A DNA stretch of 64,000 nucleotides from Labrys sedimenti (GTDB taxonomy: Bacteria; Pseudomonadota; Alphaproteobacteria; Rhizobiales; Labraceae), in contig NZ_JAXOUF010000006.1 in assembly GCF_034424805.1 (NCBI RefSeq), forward strand, positions 186,001-250,000, read 5' to 3'. Under the pieces are notes generated by a model. It made no database searches. It saw nothing but the letters and a program-made list of their open reading frames with translations, and was not told the origin of the DNA. Positions 24,961 through 33,325 of the stretch are shown here, piece after piece; position 1 is the first letter of the stretch; every line of letters starts with the position of its first letter. The translations under genes were made by a program, and so were the position numbers.

Positions 24961-26130
24961 CTACCCGCCAAAACGCTGGAAGCGTTCGCGCAGGGCCTGC
25001 AGCTGTTCCACCCCGGCATTGGCGAAAGCGACCCGCATATGTCCCTCGAGGCCGGGGCCGAAATAGGGGCCGGGCAGGCAGAGCACGCCGGCCTTCTCCA
25101 CCAGTTCCTTGACCACGCTCGCGGCGGTATGCCCGTGGAAGGGATGATGCAGGAAGGCGAAATAGGCGCCCATCGCATCGATCCGCCAGCCATTGATGCC
25201 TTCGAAGGCCGCGCGGAAGCTGGCCGCCCGCCTGTCGATCTCCAGGCGGTTGGCTTCGCGCCATTCCGTCAGGCCGTCGATGGCCCAGGCGACAGGGGCC
25301 TGGGCGGTGCGGGGCGCGCAGATCTGCAGCGTGTCGAGAACCTTGCCGACTTCCGCCGCCACTGCGGGCGCGGCAACCAGCGCTCCCAGGCGATGGCCGG
25401 GGATGCAGTAGCTCTTCGAGAAGGAATAGAGATAGATCAGGGTGTTGTCGAAGCCGCCTGAAGCGATGAGTCCGTGCGGCCGGCCGGCGATGAAGTCGCG
25501 ATAGGTCTCGTCGAGGATGAGGAACAGGCCGCGTTCCCGGCAGAGTCGGGCGAAGGCCTCGATGGTCTCGGGTGGGTATACGGCGCCCGTCGGGTTGTTG
25601 GGCGTCACCAGCAGGATCGCCCGCGTGGTGGGATCGATCAGCTCGGCGGCGCTCTCGGCATCCGGCACGAAGCCATTCTCGGGCGGGCAGGATAGCGCCC
25701 TTGCCTCGATGCCGAGCATGTCGAGCGTCATCTTGTGATTGAAGTACCAGGGGCTCGGCAGCAGGATGGAATCCCCCGCCTTGGCCACCGCCAGGGCCGC
25801 TACGAAGAAGGCTTGGTTGCAGCCGGTGGTGATCGAGACGGTCTGCCAGTCGACCGTGCCGCCATAGAGGTCGGAAATGTGCTTGGCATAAGCCTGGCGC
25901 AGCACGGTATCGCCCTCGATCGGACCGTAGCCGGCACTCGACGCTGCGCTGGCATTGCGGCCGAGCCGCTCCAGCAATTCCGCATGCGGCGGATAGCCCG
26001 GCACCGCCTGGGAGAGGTCGATCAGCGGGCCGGCCGCGCCGTCATAGGCGCGCGCCCAGGCTTGCGCCTCCGGGATCGGCGGGGTGGCGGTGTCGAGGAG
26101 ATTGGGATTGATGACGGGCTGGCTGCTCAT
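24961..26130 (-). CDS. Class I/II PLP-dependent aminotransferase
   Basis: 389 residues, aspartate-aminotransferase fold type I. Visible: LVTPNNPTGAVYPPE (substrate/cofactor loop), LILDETYRDF (Asp that pairs with the PLP nitrogen), YSFSKSYCIPGHRLG with the PLP Schiff-base Lys, and the C-terminal Arg region HMRVAFANAG. The amino-acid substrate cannot be read from sequence. Diverges from the cytochrome P450 gene over about 60 bp; the shared spacer contains a near-perfect 21-bp palindrome, so the pair may be co-regulated. Confidence 0.88.
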   Translation of the reverse strand: MSSQPVINPNLLDTATPPIPEAQAWARAYDGAAGPLIDLSQAVPGYPPHAELLERLGRNASAASSAGYGPIEGDTVLRQAYAKHISDLYGGTVDWQTVSITTGCNQAFFVAALAVAKAGDSILLPSPWYFNHKMTLDMLGIEARALSCPPENGFVPDAESAAELIDPTTRAILLVTPNNPTGAVYPPETIEAFARLCRERGLFLILDETYRDFIAGRPHGLIASGGFDNTLIYLYSFSKSYCIPGHRLGALVAAPAVAAEVGKVLDTLQICAPRTAQAPVAWAIDGLTEWREANRLEIDRRAASFRAAFEGINGWRIDAMGAYFAFLHHPFHGHTAASVVKELVEKAGVLCLPGPYFGPGLEGHMRVAFANAGVEQLQALRERFQRFGG

Positions 26131-26182
26131 GCGGTCTTAAATGCCTGCGGCGCTCTGCCCTGACAAGTGGATTTCAGGTGGC

Positions 26183-26203
26183 TGCGACGATGACATTGTC
26201 GCA
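26183..26203. promoter_or_regulatory. 21-bp palindrome between aminotransferase and P450 genes
   Basis: TGCGAC at 26183-26188 and GTCGCA at 26198-26203 with ATG/CAT pairs inside: only one symmetric base pair and the centre deviate from perfect dyad symmetry. Size and position suit a dimeric regulator. It overlaps ATG 26190, one of the possible P450 starts. Confidence 0.5.
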
Positions 26204-27458
26204 GGAATCTCCTACCCCTTTTGCCATGTCCCTGCCATCAAGCCTCAAGATCGATGCCGCCCGCGCGGCCGTGTCGCTCAGCCCCACCGATGCTGCCTTC
26301 GTGCAGCATCCCTATCCCACCTATAAGGCCATTCGCGACGCCTGCCCGCTGTTCTTCTGGGAGGAGTATGGCTGCTGGTGCGCGGCTTCGCACCAGGCCG
26401 TGTTCGACCTCTTCCGCGACAGGCGCTTCGGTCGCGAGGTGCTGCATGTGGCCAGCCGCGCCGAGCTCGGCTGGCCGGAGCCGCAGGCCCATCTGGCGCC
26501 CTTCGATGCCGTCGATGCCCATTCCATGCTGGAGCGCGAGCCGCCGGTTCATACGAGGCTGCGCACCCTGGTCAATCGCGCCTTCGTCACCCGGCAGGTC
26601 GAGCGTCTGAGGCCGCGGATCGCGGCGCTCGCCAACGAACTGATCGACGGTTTCGAGGGGCAGGGCAGGGTTGATCTGATCGAGGCTTTCGCTACGCCCA
26701 TCCCGGTGATTCTGATCGCCGAGCTCCTTGGCGTGCCGGTCGAGATGGCCCCGCAACTGCTCGACTGGTCGCATCGCATGGTGGCGATGTATCAGTTCAG
26801 CCGCAGCCGCAGCATCGAGGATCAAGCCGTTGCGGCCGCTCAAGATTTCTCCCACTTCCTGCGCGGCTATGTCGAGCGGCGCCGGGCCGAGCCGCGCGAC
26901 GATCTCATCAGCCATCTCATCGCTGTCGAAGCCGAAGGAGACCGGCTCAGCGAGGAGGAGCTGATTTCCACCTGCATCCTCCTGCTCAATGCCGGTCATG
27001 AGGCGACGGTGCACGCCATCGGCAACGGCGTGAAGTCCGTGCTGCAGGCGGGCCTCGGCCGTGAGGCGGTGCTGGCCGGCGGCGAGGGGCTGGTGGAGGA
27101 AATGCTGCGCTTCGACCCGCCGCTCCACATGTTCAAGCGCTATGCGCTGGAGGACGTCACGCTGGGGCCCGCAACCTTCCGCAAGGGCGACCAGATCGGG
27201 CTGCTGCTCGGTGCCGCCAACCATGATCCTGCCCGCTTCGAGGAGCCGGAGCGTTTCCTGACACGGCAGCGCCCGCCCCATGTCAGCTTCGGCGGCGGCA
27301 TTCATTTCTGCGTGGGCGCGCCCCTGGCGCGGCTGGAGCTGGAAGTGGCGGTGCCGATCCTGTTCGAACGGCTGCCCCGTCTGCGGCTGGAAGGGACGCC
27401 GGTTTATGCCAACACCTATCATTTCCACGGGCTGAAGGCGCTGGAGTTGAGTTGGTAA
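26190..27458 (+). CDS. Cytochrome P450
   Basis: About 422 residues, soluble bacterial class. I-helix LLLNAGHEATVHAIGNG (oxygen-activation motif A-G-x-E-A/T), ExxR motif in VEEMLRFDPP, and heme-binding loop VSFGGGIHFCVGAPLARLE with the proximal Cys. All residues needed for a working P450 are present. Substrate unknown; no ferredoxin or reductase gene is nearby. Three starts are possible: GTG 26178, ATG 26190 (AGGTGG 9 bp upstream, chosen) and ATG 26226. The last would leave the 21-bp palindrome free as an operator. Confidence 0.9.
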   Translation: MTLSQESPTPFAMSLPSSLKIDAARAAVSLSPTDAAFVQHPYPTYKAIRDACPLFFWEEYGCWCAASHQAVFDLFRDRRFGREVLHVASRAELGWPEPQAHLAPFDAVDAHSMLEREPPVHTRLRTLVNRAFVTRQVERLRPRIAALANELIDGFEGQGRVDLIEAFATPIPVILIAELLGVPVEMAPQLLDWSHRMVAMYQFSRSRSIEDQAVAAAQDFSHFLRGYVERRRAEPRDDLISHLIAVEAEGDRLSEEELISTCILLLNAGHEATVHAIGNGVKSVLQAGLGREAVLAGGEGLVEEMLRFDPPLHMFKRYALEDVTLGPATFRKGDQIGLLLGAANHDPARFEEPERFLTRQRPPHVSFGGGIHFCVGAPLARLELEVAVPILFERLPRLRLEGTPVYANTYHFHGLKALELSW

Positions 27459-27546
27459 CCCGGGATCGCAGGCGTCCTCGCCTGCACCTTCCTTTCCGGC
27501 CCACGCGGCGGTTCCAAGAGCAGGCGAGGACGCCTGCGATCCCGGG
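27459..27546. repeat. Nested palindromic intergenic repeat, GCAGGC type, copy 2
   Basis: A 27-base arm at 27459-27485 (begins CCCGGGATCGCAGGCGTCC) is repeated as an exact inverse complement at 27520-27546. Each arm also folds internally (GCAGGC-GTCCTC-GCCTGC region). Linker contains GGTTCCAAGAGC. Directly follows the P450 stop codon and could act as its transcript end. Confidence 0.88.
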
Positions 27547-27631
27547 GGCGAGCCCTGCATAAGGGGCGCGCCTGCTTTGTCTTTGCTGTAGTTTTCTTTC
27601 AAATCCGCTCATGGTATGGATATTGAAGGTG

Positions 27632-27654
27632 TATAACATGTATTTTATGTTATA
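27632..27654. promoter_or_regulatory. Inverted repeat in the symporter promoter region
   Basis: TATAACAT (27632-27639) and ATGTTATA (27647-27654), perfect 8-bp arms with a 7-base spacer, in the AT-rich stretch 31 bp upstream of the chosen start. Typical size of a dimeric regulator site. Confidence 0.5.
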
Positions 27655-27684
27655 TTTTCATCGATGCATCCCAAGAGATTGAAC

Positions 27685-29046
27685 ATGGCAACCCCTTCCG
27701 GCCCTCAAGCGGCGGCAGCCAAGCCCTTCTATGCCTCCTTCGGTTTCCAGGTGCTCGCCGCCATGGTGGTGGGCCTGGCGCTCGGCCTTTATGCCCGCTC
27801 GCTCGGGCCAGATGCGGCAGGCAACCCGAACTGGCTGGTGCAGACGCTGACGACGATCGCCTCGATCTTCGTCCAGTTGCTCTACGCCCTGGTGCCACCT
27901 TTGGTCTTTACCGCGATCGTCGCCTCGATCGGCAATCTGCGCAGATTGTCCAATGCCGCCGCGCTGGTCTGGCAGACATTGCTGTGGTTCGCGATCACCG
28001 CGCTGATCGCCGTGCTGATCGGCATCACCCTCGGCCTGGTCATCCAGCCGGGCCTGCATTCGACTGTGCTGGCCGAGACTGCCAAGGCGCCGGCCACCAC
28101 CGGCTCCTGGCTCGACTTCCTGAAAGGCTTGGTGCCCGCCAATATCTTCGGCATCCAGGCCTCGACCAAGCTCACCGATGGCGTCGCCTCGACCTCGCTG
28201 CAGTTCAACGTGCTGCAGATCCTGGTGATCGCCATCGCGGTCGGCGTGGCGGCCCTGAGCGTCGGCGAGCGGGCCAATCCCTTCCTGACCTTTAACGAGT
28301 CGCTGCTCGCCATCGTGCGCAAGATCCTGTGGTGGGTCATCCGCCTGACCCCGATCGGCACTATCGGCCTGCTCGGCAAGGCTGTGGCGCAATATGGCTG
28401 GCAGACGCTGGGACAGCTATCCTGGTATGCGCTCGCCATCTATATCGGCCTCGCCATCGTCCTGCTCGTCGTCTACCCGCTGCTCCTGATCCTGCACGGG
28501 CTGAGCCCCGCCCGCTTCTTCGCGGGCGCCTGGCCGGCGATCCAGCTTGCCTTCGTCTCGCGCTCGTCGGTCGGCACCATGCCGGTAACCGAGGCGGTGA
28601 CGGAGCGCAGCCTCGGCGTGCCCCGGGAATATGCCGCCTTCGCCGTGCCCTTGGGATCGACCACCAAGATGGATGGCTGTGCGGCGATCTATCCGGCCAT
28701 TTCGGCGATTTTCGTGGCCCAGTTCTACCAGATCCCGCTCGGCATCGAACATTACGCGCTGATCGTGTTCGTCTCGGTGATCGGCTCGGCGGCCACGGCC
28801 GGCCTCACCGGCGCCACCGTGATGCTGACCCTGACGCTGTCGACCCTCGGCTTGCCGCTCTCCGGCGTCGGCTTGCTGCTCGCCATCGATCCGATCCTCG
28901 ACATGGGCCGCACGGCGGTCAACGTTGCCGGCCAGGCGCTGGTGCCGCTGCTGGTCTCCAAGCGTCAGGGCATACTTGACGAAGCCCGCTTCAACCAGGC
29001 CGGCGGCATCGACAACCTCGACGCCGGCGTGCCGGCCAAGGGGTAA
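27685..29046 (+). CDS. Dicarboxylate/amino-acid:cation symporter (DAACS family)
   Basis: 453 residues with about eight membrane spans and two re-entrant loops. The serine-rich loop VSRSSVGTMPVTEAVTERSLG and the NMDG-like motif (here STTKMDGCAAIYPAISAIFVAQ) identify the GltP/DctA family; LAIDPILDMGRTAVNVAGQALV is the second substrate-binding segment. Takes up C4-dicarboxylates or acidic amino acids with H+ or Na+. ATG 27685 with AAGAG upstream is preferred over ATG 27664. An inverted repeat lies just upstream. Confidence 0.92.
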   Translation: MATPSGPQAAAAKPFYASFGFQVLAAMVVGLALGLYARSLGPDAAGNPNWLVQTLTTIASIFVQLLYALVPPLVFTAIVASIGNLRRLSNAAALVWQTLLWFAITALIAVLIGITLGLVIQPGLHSTVLAETAKAPATTGSWLDFLKGLVPANIFGIQASTKLTDGVASTSLQFNVLQILVIAIAVGVAALSVGERANPFLTFNESLLAIVRKILWWVIRLTPIGTIGLLGKAVAQYGWQTLGQLSWYALAIYIGLAIVLLVVYPLLLILHGLSPARFFAGAWPAIQLAFVSRSSVGTMPVTEAVTERSLGVPREYAAFAVPLGSTTKMDGCAAIYPAISAIFVAQFYQIPLGIEHYALIVFVSVIGSAATAGLTGATVMLTLTLSTLGLPLSGVGLLLAIDPILDMGRTAVNVAGQALVPLLVSKRQGILDEARFNQAGGIDNLDAGVPAKG

Positions 29047-29051
29047 ACTCC

Positions 29052-29187
29052 GGTCATCCCGTGCGCGATGCAGCATGCAATGCTGCCTCGCAGACACGGG
29101 ACCGCAGGATGGAAAAGGCGTACCAACTGGCACGCGATCCCGCATCTGCATCGCATCACTTCGTGCTGCAAAGCGTGCGGGATGACC
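29052..29187. repeat. Inverted repeat in the symporter-uvrD spacer
   Basis: GGTCATCCCG (29052-29061) and CGGGATGACC (29178-29187) are exact inverse complements; inside are GCAGCA/TGCTGC arms and two GCATGCAA-like blocks. It fills the whole spacer between the convergent symporter and uvrD genes and may serve both as a transcript end. Confidence 0.65.
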
Positions 29188-29193
29188 TCGCCC

Positions 29194-31554
29194 TCAAGCT
29201 GCCTCGACGAAGCTGTCGACCACGCGCTTGCGGCCGGCCTTGTCGAAATCGACGGTGAGCTTGTTGCCGTCGATTTCGGCCACTTCGCCATAGCCGAACT
29301 TCAGGTGGAAGACGCGGGTGCCGACCTTGTAGGCCGAGGCCGTGCCGGTGGAGCGGGCCACCAATTCGCCCTCGATGGTCAGGGGCTCGCGGCGGAGCGG
29401 GGCCTGGGTGGTGCGGAAGCCCGAGGCCATGTTGCTCTGGGCGCGCTGCCAGCCCGGTGTCGAATAATTCGAGCCGGCGAAGGGCTGGGCCTTGTCGAAG
29501 CGGCTCATGCCGAGCGAGCCGCCGGAGCCATAGGAATTGGAAGCCTCCATCACGTCGACATGGGCAGCGGGAAGCTCATCGACGAAACGCGATGGCATGG
29601 TCGACTGCCACAGGCCGTGGATACGGCGGTTGGAGGCGAACCAGACCTTGGCGCGGCGGCGGGCGCGGGTGAGGCCGACATAGGCCAGGCGCCGTTCCTC
29701 CTCCAGGCCCGCGCGGCCATTCTCGTCGAGCGAGCGCTGGTGCGGGAACAGGCCTTCCTCCCAGCCGGGCAGGAAAACGGTCTCGTATTCCAGGCCCTTG
29801 GCGCCGTGGAGCGTCAGGATCGAAACCTTGTCCTCGCTGGCGCCTTCTTCGCTGGCATCCATCACCAGAGAGATATGCTCGAGGAAACCGGCCATGTTCT
29901 CGAAGCTCTCCATCGAGCGCACGAGTTCCTTGAGGTTTTCCAGCCGGCCCGCAGCCTCGGCCGTGCGGTCCTTCTGCCACATGTCGGTGTAGCCGGATTC
30001 CTCCAGGATCAGCTCTGCCAGTTCCTGGTGGCCGAGCACCTCGCTCTGGGCGGCCCAGCGCGAGAAGGAGGCCATCAGGGCGCCGAGCGTCTGGCGCGGC
30101 TTGGGCTTGAGTTCCTCGGTCTCCACCAGCACCCGCGCCGCCTGCATCATCGGCACGCCGTTATGGCGGGCATAGTCGTGCAGGATCTGCACCGTGGCGT
30201 CGCCGAGGCCGCGCTTGGGCACGTTGACGATGCGCTCGAAGGCAAGATCGTCCGCCGGCTGCATGGTGGCGCGGAAATAAGCGAGGGCGTCGCGGATTTC
30301 GGCGCGCTCGTAGAAGCGGGGCCCGCCGATGACGCGATAGGGCAGGCCGAGCGTGACGAAGCGATCCTCGAATTCACGCATCTGGAAAGAGGCGCGCACC
30401 AGGATGGCGATGTCGTTGAGGGCGTGGCCCTTGTGCTGCAGCGCCTCGATCTCGTCGCCGATGGCGCGGGCTTCCTCGCCCGAATCCCAGGCGCCGGCGA
30501 CCGTGACGCGCTCGCCTTCCTCGTCATCGGTGAACAGGGTCTTGCCGAGCCGCCCCTCATTGTTGGCGATCAGGTGCCCGGCCGCGCCGAGAATATGGCC
30601 GGTGGAACGGTAGTTCCGCTCGAGCCGGATCACGGTCGCGCCCGGAAAATCCTTCTCGAAGCGCAGGATGTTGTCGACCTCCGCGCCGCGCCAGCCATAG
30701 ATCGACTGGTCATCGTCGCCGACGCAGCACAAATTCGGCTTTTCGCCGGCCGGCGTCTGGGCGAGCAGGCGCAGCCACAGATATTGGGCGACGTTGGTGT
30801 CCTGATACTCATCCACCAGCATGAAGCGGAAGCGGCGGTGATATTCGGCGAGGACACCCGGGTTCTCTCGGAACAGCCGAATGGATTCGAGCAGGAGATC
30901 GCCGAAATCGGCGGCGTTCAAGGTCTTGAGGCGCGCCTGGTAGGCGGCATAGAGCTCGCCGCCCTTGCCATTGGCGAAGGACATGGCTTCGCCGGCAGGG
31001 ACCTGCGCCGGTGTCAGGCCACGGTTCTTCCAGCCGTCGATGGCATTGGCGAGCTGGCGCGCCGGCCAGCGCTTTTCGTCGATGTCGGCGGCCGCGATCA
31101 CCTGCTTCATCAGGCGGACCTGGTCGTCGGTGTCGAGAATGGTGAAATTGGATTTGAGATCCACCAGTTCGGCGTGGCGGCGCAGGATCTTGACGCCGAT
31201 GGCATGGAAGGTGCCGAGCCAGGGCATGCCCTCCACGCTCTGGCCGATCAGCACGCCGATGCGTTCGCGCATTTCCCGCGCGGCCTTGTTGGTGAAGGTG
31301 ACGGCGAGGATCTGATGGGGCGCGGCGCGGCCGGTGGCGAGGATATGGGCGATGCGGGTGGTCAGCACACGCGTCTTGCCGGTTCCGGCGCCCGCCAGCA
31401 CGAGTACGGGGCCGTCCAATGTCTCCACCGCCGCGCGTTGTTCTGGATTCAGGCCGGTGACATAGGCGGCAGGTCTTGCGGCGGCCATGGCACGCGCGGC
31501 AATGCCGCCGGCGGCCGGCTGATGGGCAAGGGAAGGGGAGCGTGGATCGGACAA
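29194..31554 (-). CDS. uvrD: ATP-dependent DNA helicase UvrD/PcrA (superfamily 1)
   Basis: 786 residues; 3'-5' helicase for nucleotide excision and mismatch repair. Motif I VLAGAGTGKTRVLTTRI, motif Ia AVTFTNKAAREMRERI, motif II FMLVDEYQDTN, motif III CCVGDDDQSIYGWRGA, motif IV LERNYRST, motif V VSILTLHGAKGLEYETVFLPG and motif VI RRLAYVGLTRARRR are complete. The C-terminal 80 residues form the Tudor-like domain (YKVGTRVFHLKFGYGEV). Start TTG 31554 is the only possible start upstream of the N-terminal extension typical of rhizobial homologues; ATG at residue 23 is an alternative. Confidence 0.96.
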   Translation of the reverse strand: MSDPRSPSLAHQPAAGGIAARAMAAARPAAYVTGLNPEQRAAVETLDGPVLVLAGAGTGKTRVLTTRIAHILATGRAAPHQILAVTFTNKAAREMRERIGVLIGQSVEGMPWLGTFHAIGVKILRRHAELVDLKSNFTILDTDDQVRLMKQVIAAADIDEKRWPARQLANAIDGWKNRGLTPAQVPAGEAMSFANGKGGELYAAYQARLKTLNAADFGDLLLESIRLFRENPGVLAEYHRRFRFMLVDEYQDTNVAQYLWLRLLAQTPAGEKPNLCCVGDDDQSIYGWRGAEVDNILRFEKDFPGATVIRLERNYRSTGHILGAAGHLIANNEGRLGKTLFTDDEEGERVTVAGAWDSGEEARAIGDEIEALQHKGHALNDIAILVRASFQMREFEDRFVTLGLPYRVIGGPRFYERAEIRDALAYFRATMQPADDLAFERIVNVPKRGLGDATVQILHDYARHNGVPMMQAARVLVETEELKPKPRQTLGALMASFSRWAAQSEVLGHQELAELILEESGYTDMWQKDRTAEAAGRLENLKELVRSMESFENMAGFLEHISLVMDASEEGASEDKVSILTLHGAKGLEYETVFLPGWEEGLFPHQRSLDENGRAGLEEERRLAYVGLTRARRRAKVWFASNRRIHGLWQSTMPSRFVDELPAAHVDVMEASNSYGSGGSLGMSRFDKAQPFAGSNYSTPGWQRAQSNMASGFRTTQAPLRREPLTIEGELVARSTGTASAYKVGTRVFHLKFGYGEVAEIDGNKLTVDFDKAGRKRVVDSFVEAA

Positions 31555-31672
31555 ATCGGGCTTTCGCGTGATTCTGGATTGCCGGATAATGGCTTAGATG
31601 GGGAGCCGCGTCGAGATTGCGAGCGGTGCGCGCCGGTTTGCGTCAACAGGCAAGGCCATTGGATTGCCGGTC

Positions 31673-32566
31673 TCATCCCCCCGGAACACGCTGGGCGATG
31701 GTGGTGACGATCACGCCGGCGGTGATCACCGCGGCGCCGAGCCAGGTCAGCCAGTGATAGTGCTCTCCCAGGAGGAAGGTCCCGACACCGAGGCCCAGGG
31801 CGGCGGCGACATAGCCGATCTGGGAGAGATAGACCGGCCCGCCCGCCATCTGCAGGCGGAAGAAGAAGGCAAGCATGGCGGCGCTTGCCGCGACCTGCGC
31901 CAGGCTGACCAGCGGGGCGTTGGCAAGCGTGCCGAGGCCAAGCCCTCCATTGGCGGCGAGCAGGACGGCCGACATCACCAGGGCGGCGGCGAGGTTGCTG
32001 CCTGCCGCAAGAGCCAGGGGCTGGGCACCGCGCGGCCAATCCAGAGTGCGGTAGACATTGCCGGTGGCGAGCGTGAGCGGGATGAGAAAGCCGACTCCGA
32101 TCCAGAGGAAATTGACTTCGCCCACGCGGCCCTTGCCCAGCACGATCAGCATGGCGCCGATGAAGCCGACCAGGATGCCGCCGACGCCGAGCAGGTTGGG
32201 GCGCCGTGCATTCAGCGCCGTCGCCAGGATCGTGGTGACGATCGGCGACAGCGTATACATGATCGAGGTGTAGCCCGAGCCGAGATGCGGAATGATCAGA
32301 TAGACAAGGAAGTTGGGCAGGGCGTAGGAAATAATCCCGCCTATTGCATAAAAGCGCAGAAAGGGCGGCGTCAGGGGCAAGGCTTCCCGGCGGAGGGCCA
32401 GCACGGCGCCGATGACCAGGGCACTGCCCGCAGAAATCAGCAGCGTCCATACGGCCGGCGGTATCCCTGCTGCGCCGGATAATTTTCCGAGCGGAAAATA
32501 GAGGCCGAGAAACGTGCCGGTCGCGAGGAGGAGAAAGACAGGTGCCGGTGAATTGGAAGCGGGCAT
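31673..32566 (-). CDS. EamA/DMT family transporter
   Basis: 297 residues, about ten membrane segments in two EamA repeats (first ends near VVTTILATALNARRPN, second GEHYHWLTWLGAAVITAGVIVTTIAQR). Drug/metabolite transporter superfamily; these are usually exporters of amino acids or metabolites, but the substrate is unknown. ATG 32566 gives MPASNSPAPVFLLLATG. Divergent from a LysE-type exporter gene; the pairing suggests related export roles. Confidence 0.85.
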   Translation of the reverse strand: MPASNSPAPVFLLLATGTFLGLYFPLGKLSGAAGIPPAVWTLLISAGSALVIGAVLALRREALPLTPPFLRFYAIGGIISYALPNFLVYLIIPHLGSGYTSIMYTLSPIVTTILATALNARRPNLLGVGGILVGFIGAMLIVLGKGRVGEVNFLWIGVGFLIPLTLATGNVYRTLDWPRGAQPLALAAGSNLAAALVMSAVLLAANGGLGLGTLANAPLVSLAQVAASAAMLAFFFRLQMAGGPVYLSQIGYVAAALGLGVGTFLLGEHYHWLTWLGAAVITAGVIVTTIAQRVPGG

Positions 32567-32670
32567 GAACGAGCTTGTGCGGGCTTGATGGGAAGGAAGC
32601 GCATGCCCGCTTGCGTCGGGACGCTGGCCGTGCAGCAATGAACGATCCCATAGCCGCCAGGCCGATTCCC

Positions 32671-33312
32671 ATGTTCGACGTTTCCCTGCTCGCCGCAACC
32701 TTTTTTGCCGGCTTCCTCTATACGATCTCACCCGGACCCGCTTTCCTGGCTTTGTTTGCGCTCGGCGCGGCGAAGGGGCGCACGCCCGGCGCCTGGTTCA
32801 TGACCGGCCATCTCGTCGGCGATATCCTGTGGTCGGTGGCGGCCCTGGCGGCGATCGTCGGCGTGAGCCAGATCGGCCCGACGCTGTTCGACATCCTCGG
32901 CATCTGCTGCGGGCTCTACCTGATCTATATGGGCGCAAGGGCCATGATGACGCGCCGGGACGGCAAGGCTGCCGTGATCGGGGCCGACCGGCCCCTGGTC
33001 AACGGCGTGATCTTCGGCATCACCAATCCGAAATCCTATCCAGTGGCGCTCGCCACCTTCGGCGCGCTGGTGGCGCCCTATGGTGATCACATCACCTGGG
33101 CCGCGACGCCCGGCCTGATCATGGCCGCTTTTCTCGGCTTCGTGGCGGCGGACTTCATCCTCTATGTCGCCATCGGCCTCAGGCCGGTGCGGGCTTTCTT
33201 TGCGCGCTATGGTGTCTGGGTGACCAGGATCGTGGGCGTCGTCTTCATCGGCTTCGGCCTGAAATCGCTCCTCGACGGCGCACGCGGACTGGCGAGTTCC
33301 GCGCGCGGATAG
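32671..33312 (+). CDS. LysE family translocator
   Basis: 213 residues from ATG 32671 (MFDVSLLAATFFAGFLYTISPGP), six membrane segments; an ATG at 32638 is also in frame. The conserved SPGPAFLALFALGAAKGRTPG near the N-terminus and GVIFGITNPKSYPVALATFGAL in the middle are RhtB/LysE signatures. Family members export amino acids such as lysine, homoserine or threonine. Ends 13 bp from the convergent permease gene. Confidence 0.88.
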   Translation: MFDVSLLAATFFAGFLYTISPGPAFLALFALGAAKGRTPGAWFMTGHLVGDILWSVAALAAIVGVSQIGPTLFDILGICCGLYLIYMGARAMMTRRDGKAAVIGADRPLVNGVIFGITNPKSYPVALATFGALVAPYGDHITWAATPGLIMAAFLGFVAADFILYVAIGLRPVRAFFARYGVWVTRIVGVVFIGFGLKSLLDGARGLASSARG

Positions 33313-33325
33313 TCCGCCGGGAGCG

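Noticed and set aside
29068..31707. An 879-codon open frame opposite uvrD, and similar long frames opposite murC (3017-4780), ftsA (8541-10322), ftsZ (10328-12247) and ligA (17065-19218)
   Set aside because: High third-position GC in real genes leaves the opposite strand open. Their translations are Arg/His/Gly/Asp-rich with no domain and the sense genes are unambiguous.
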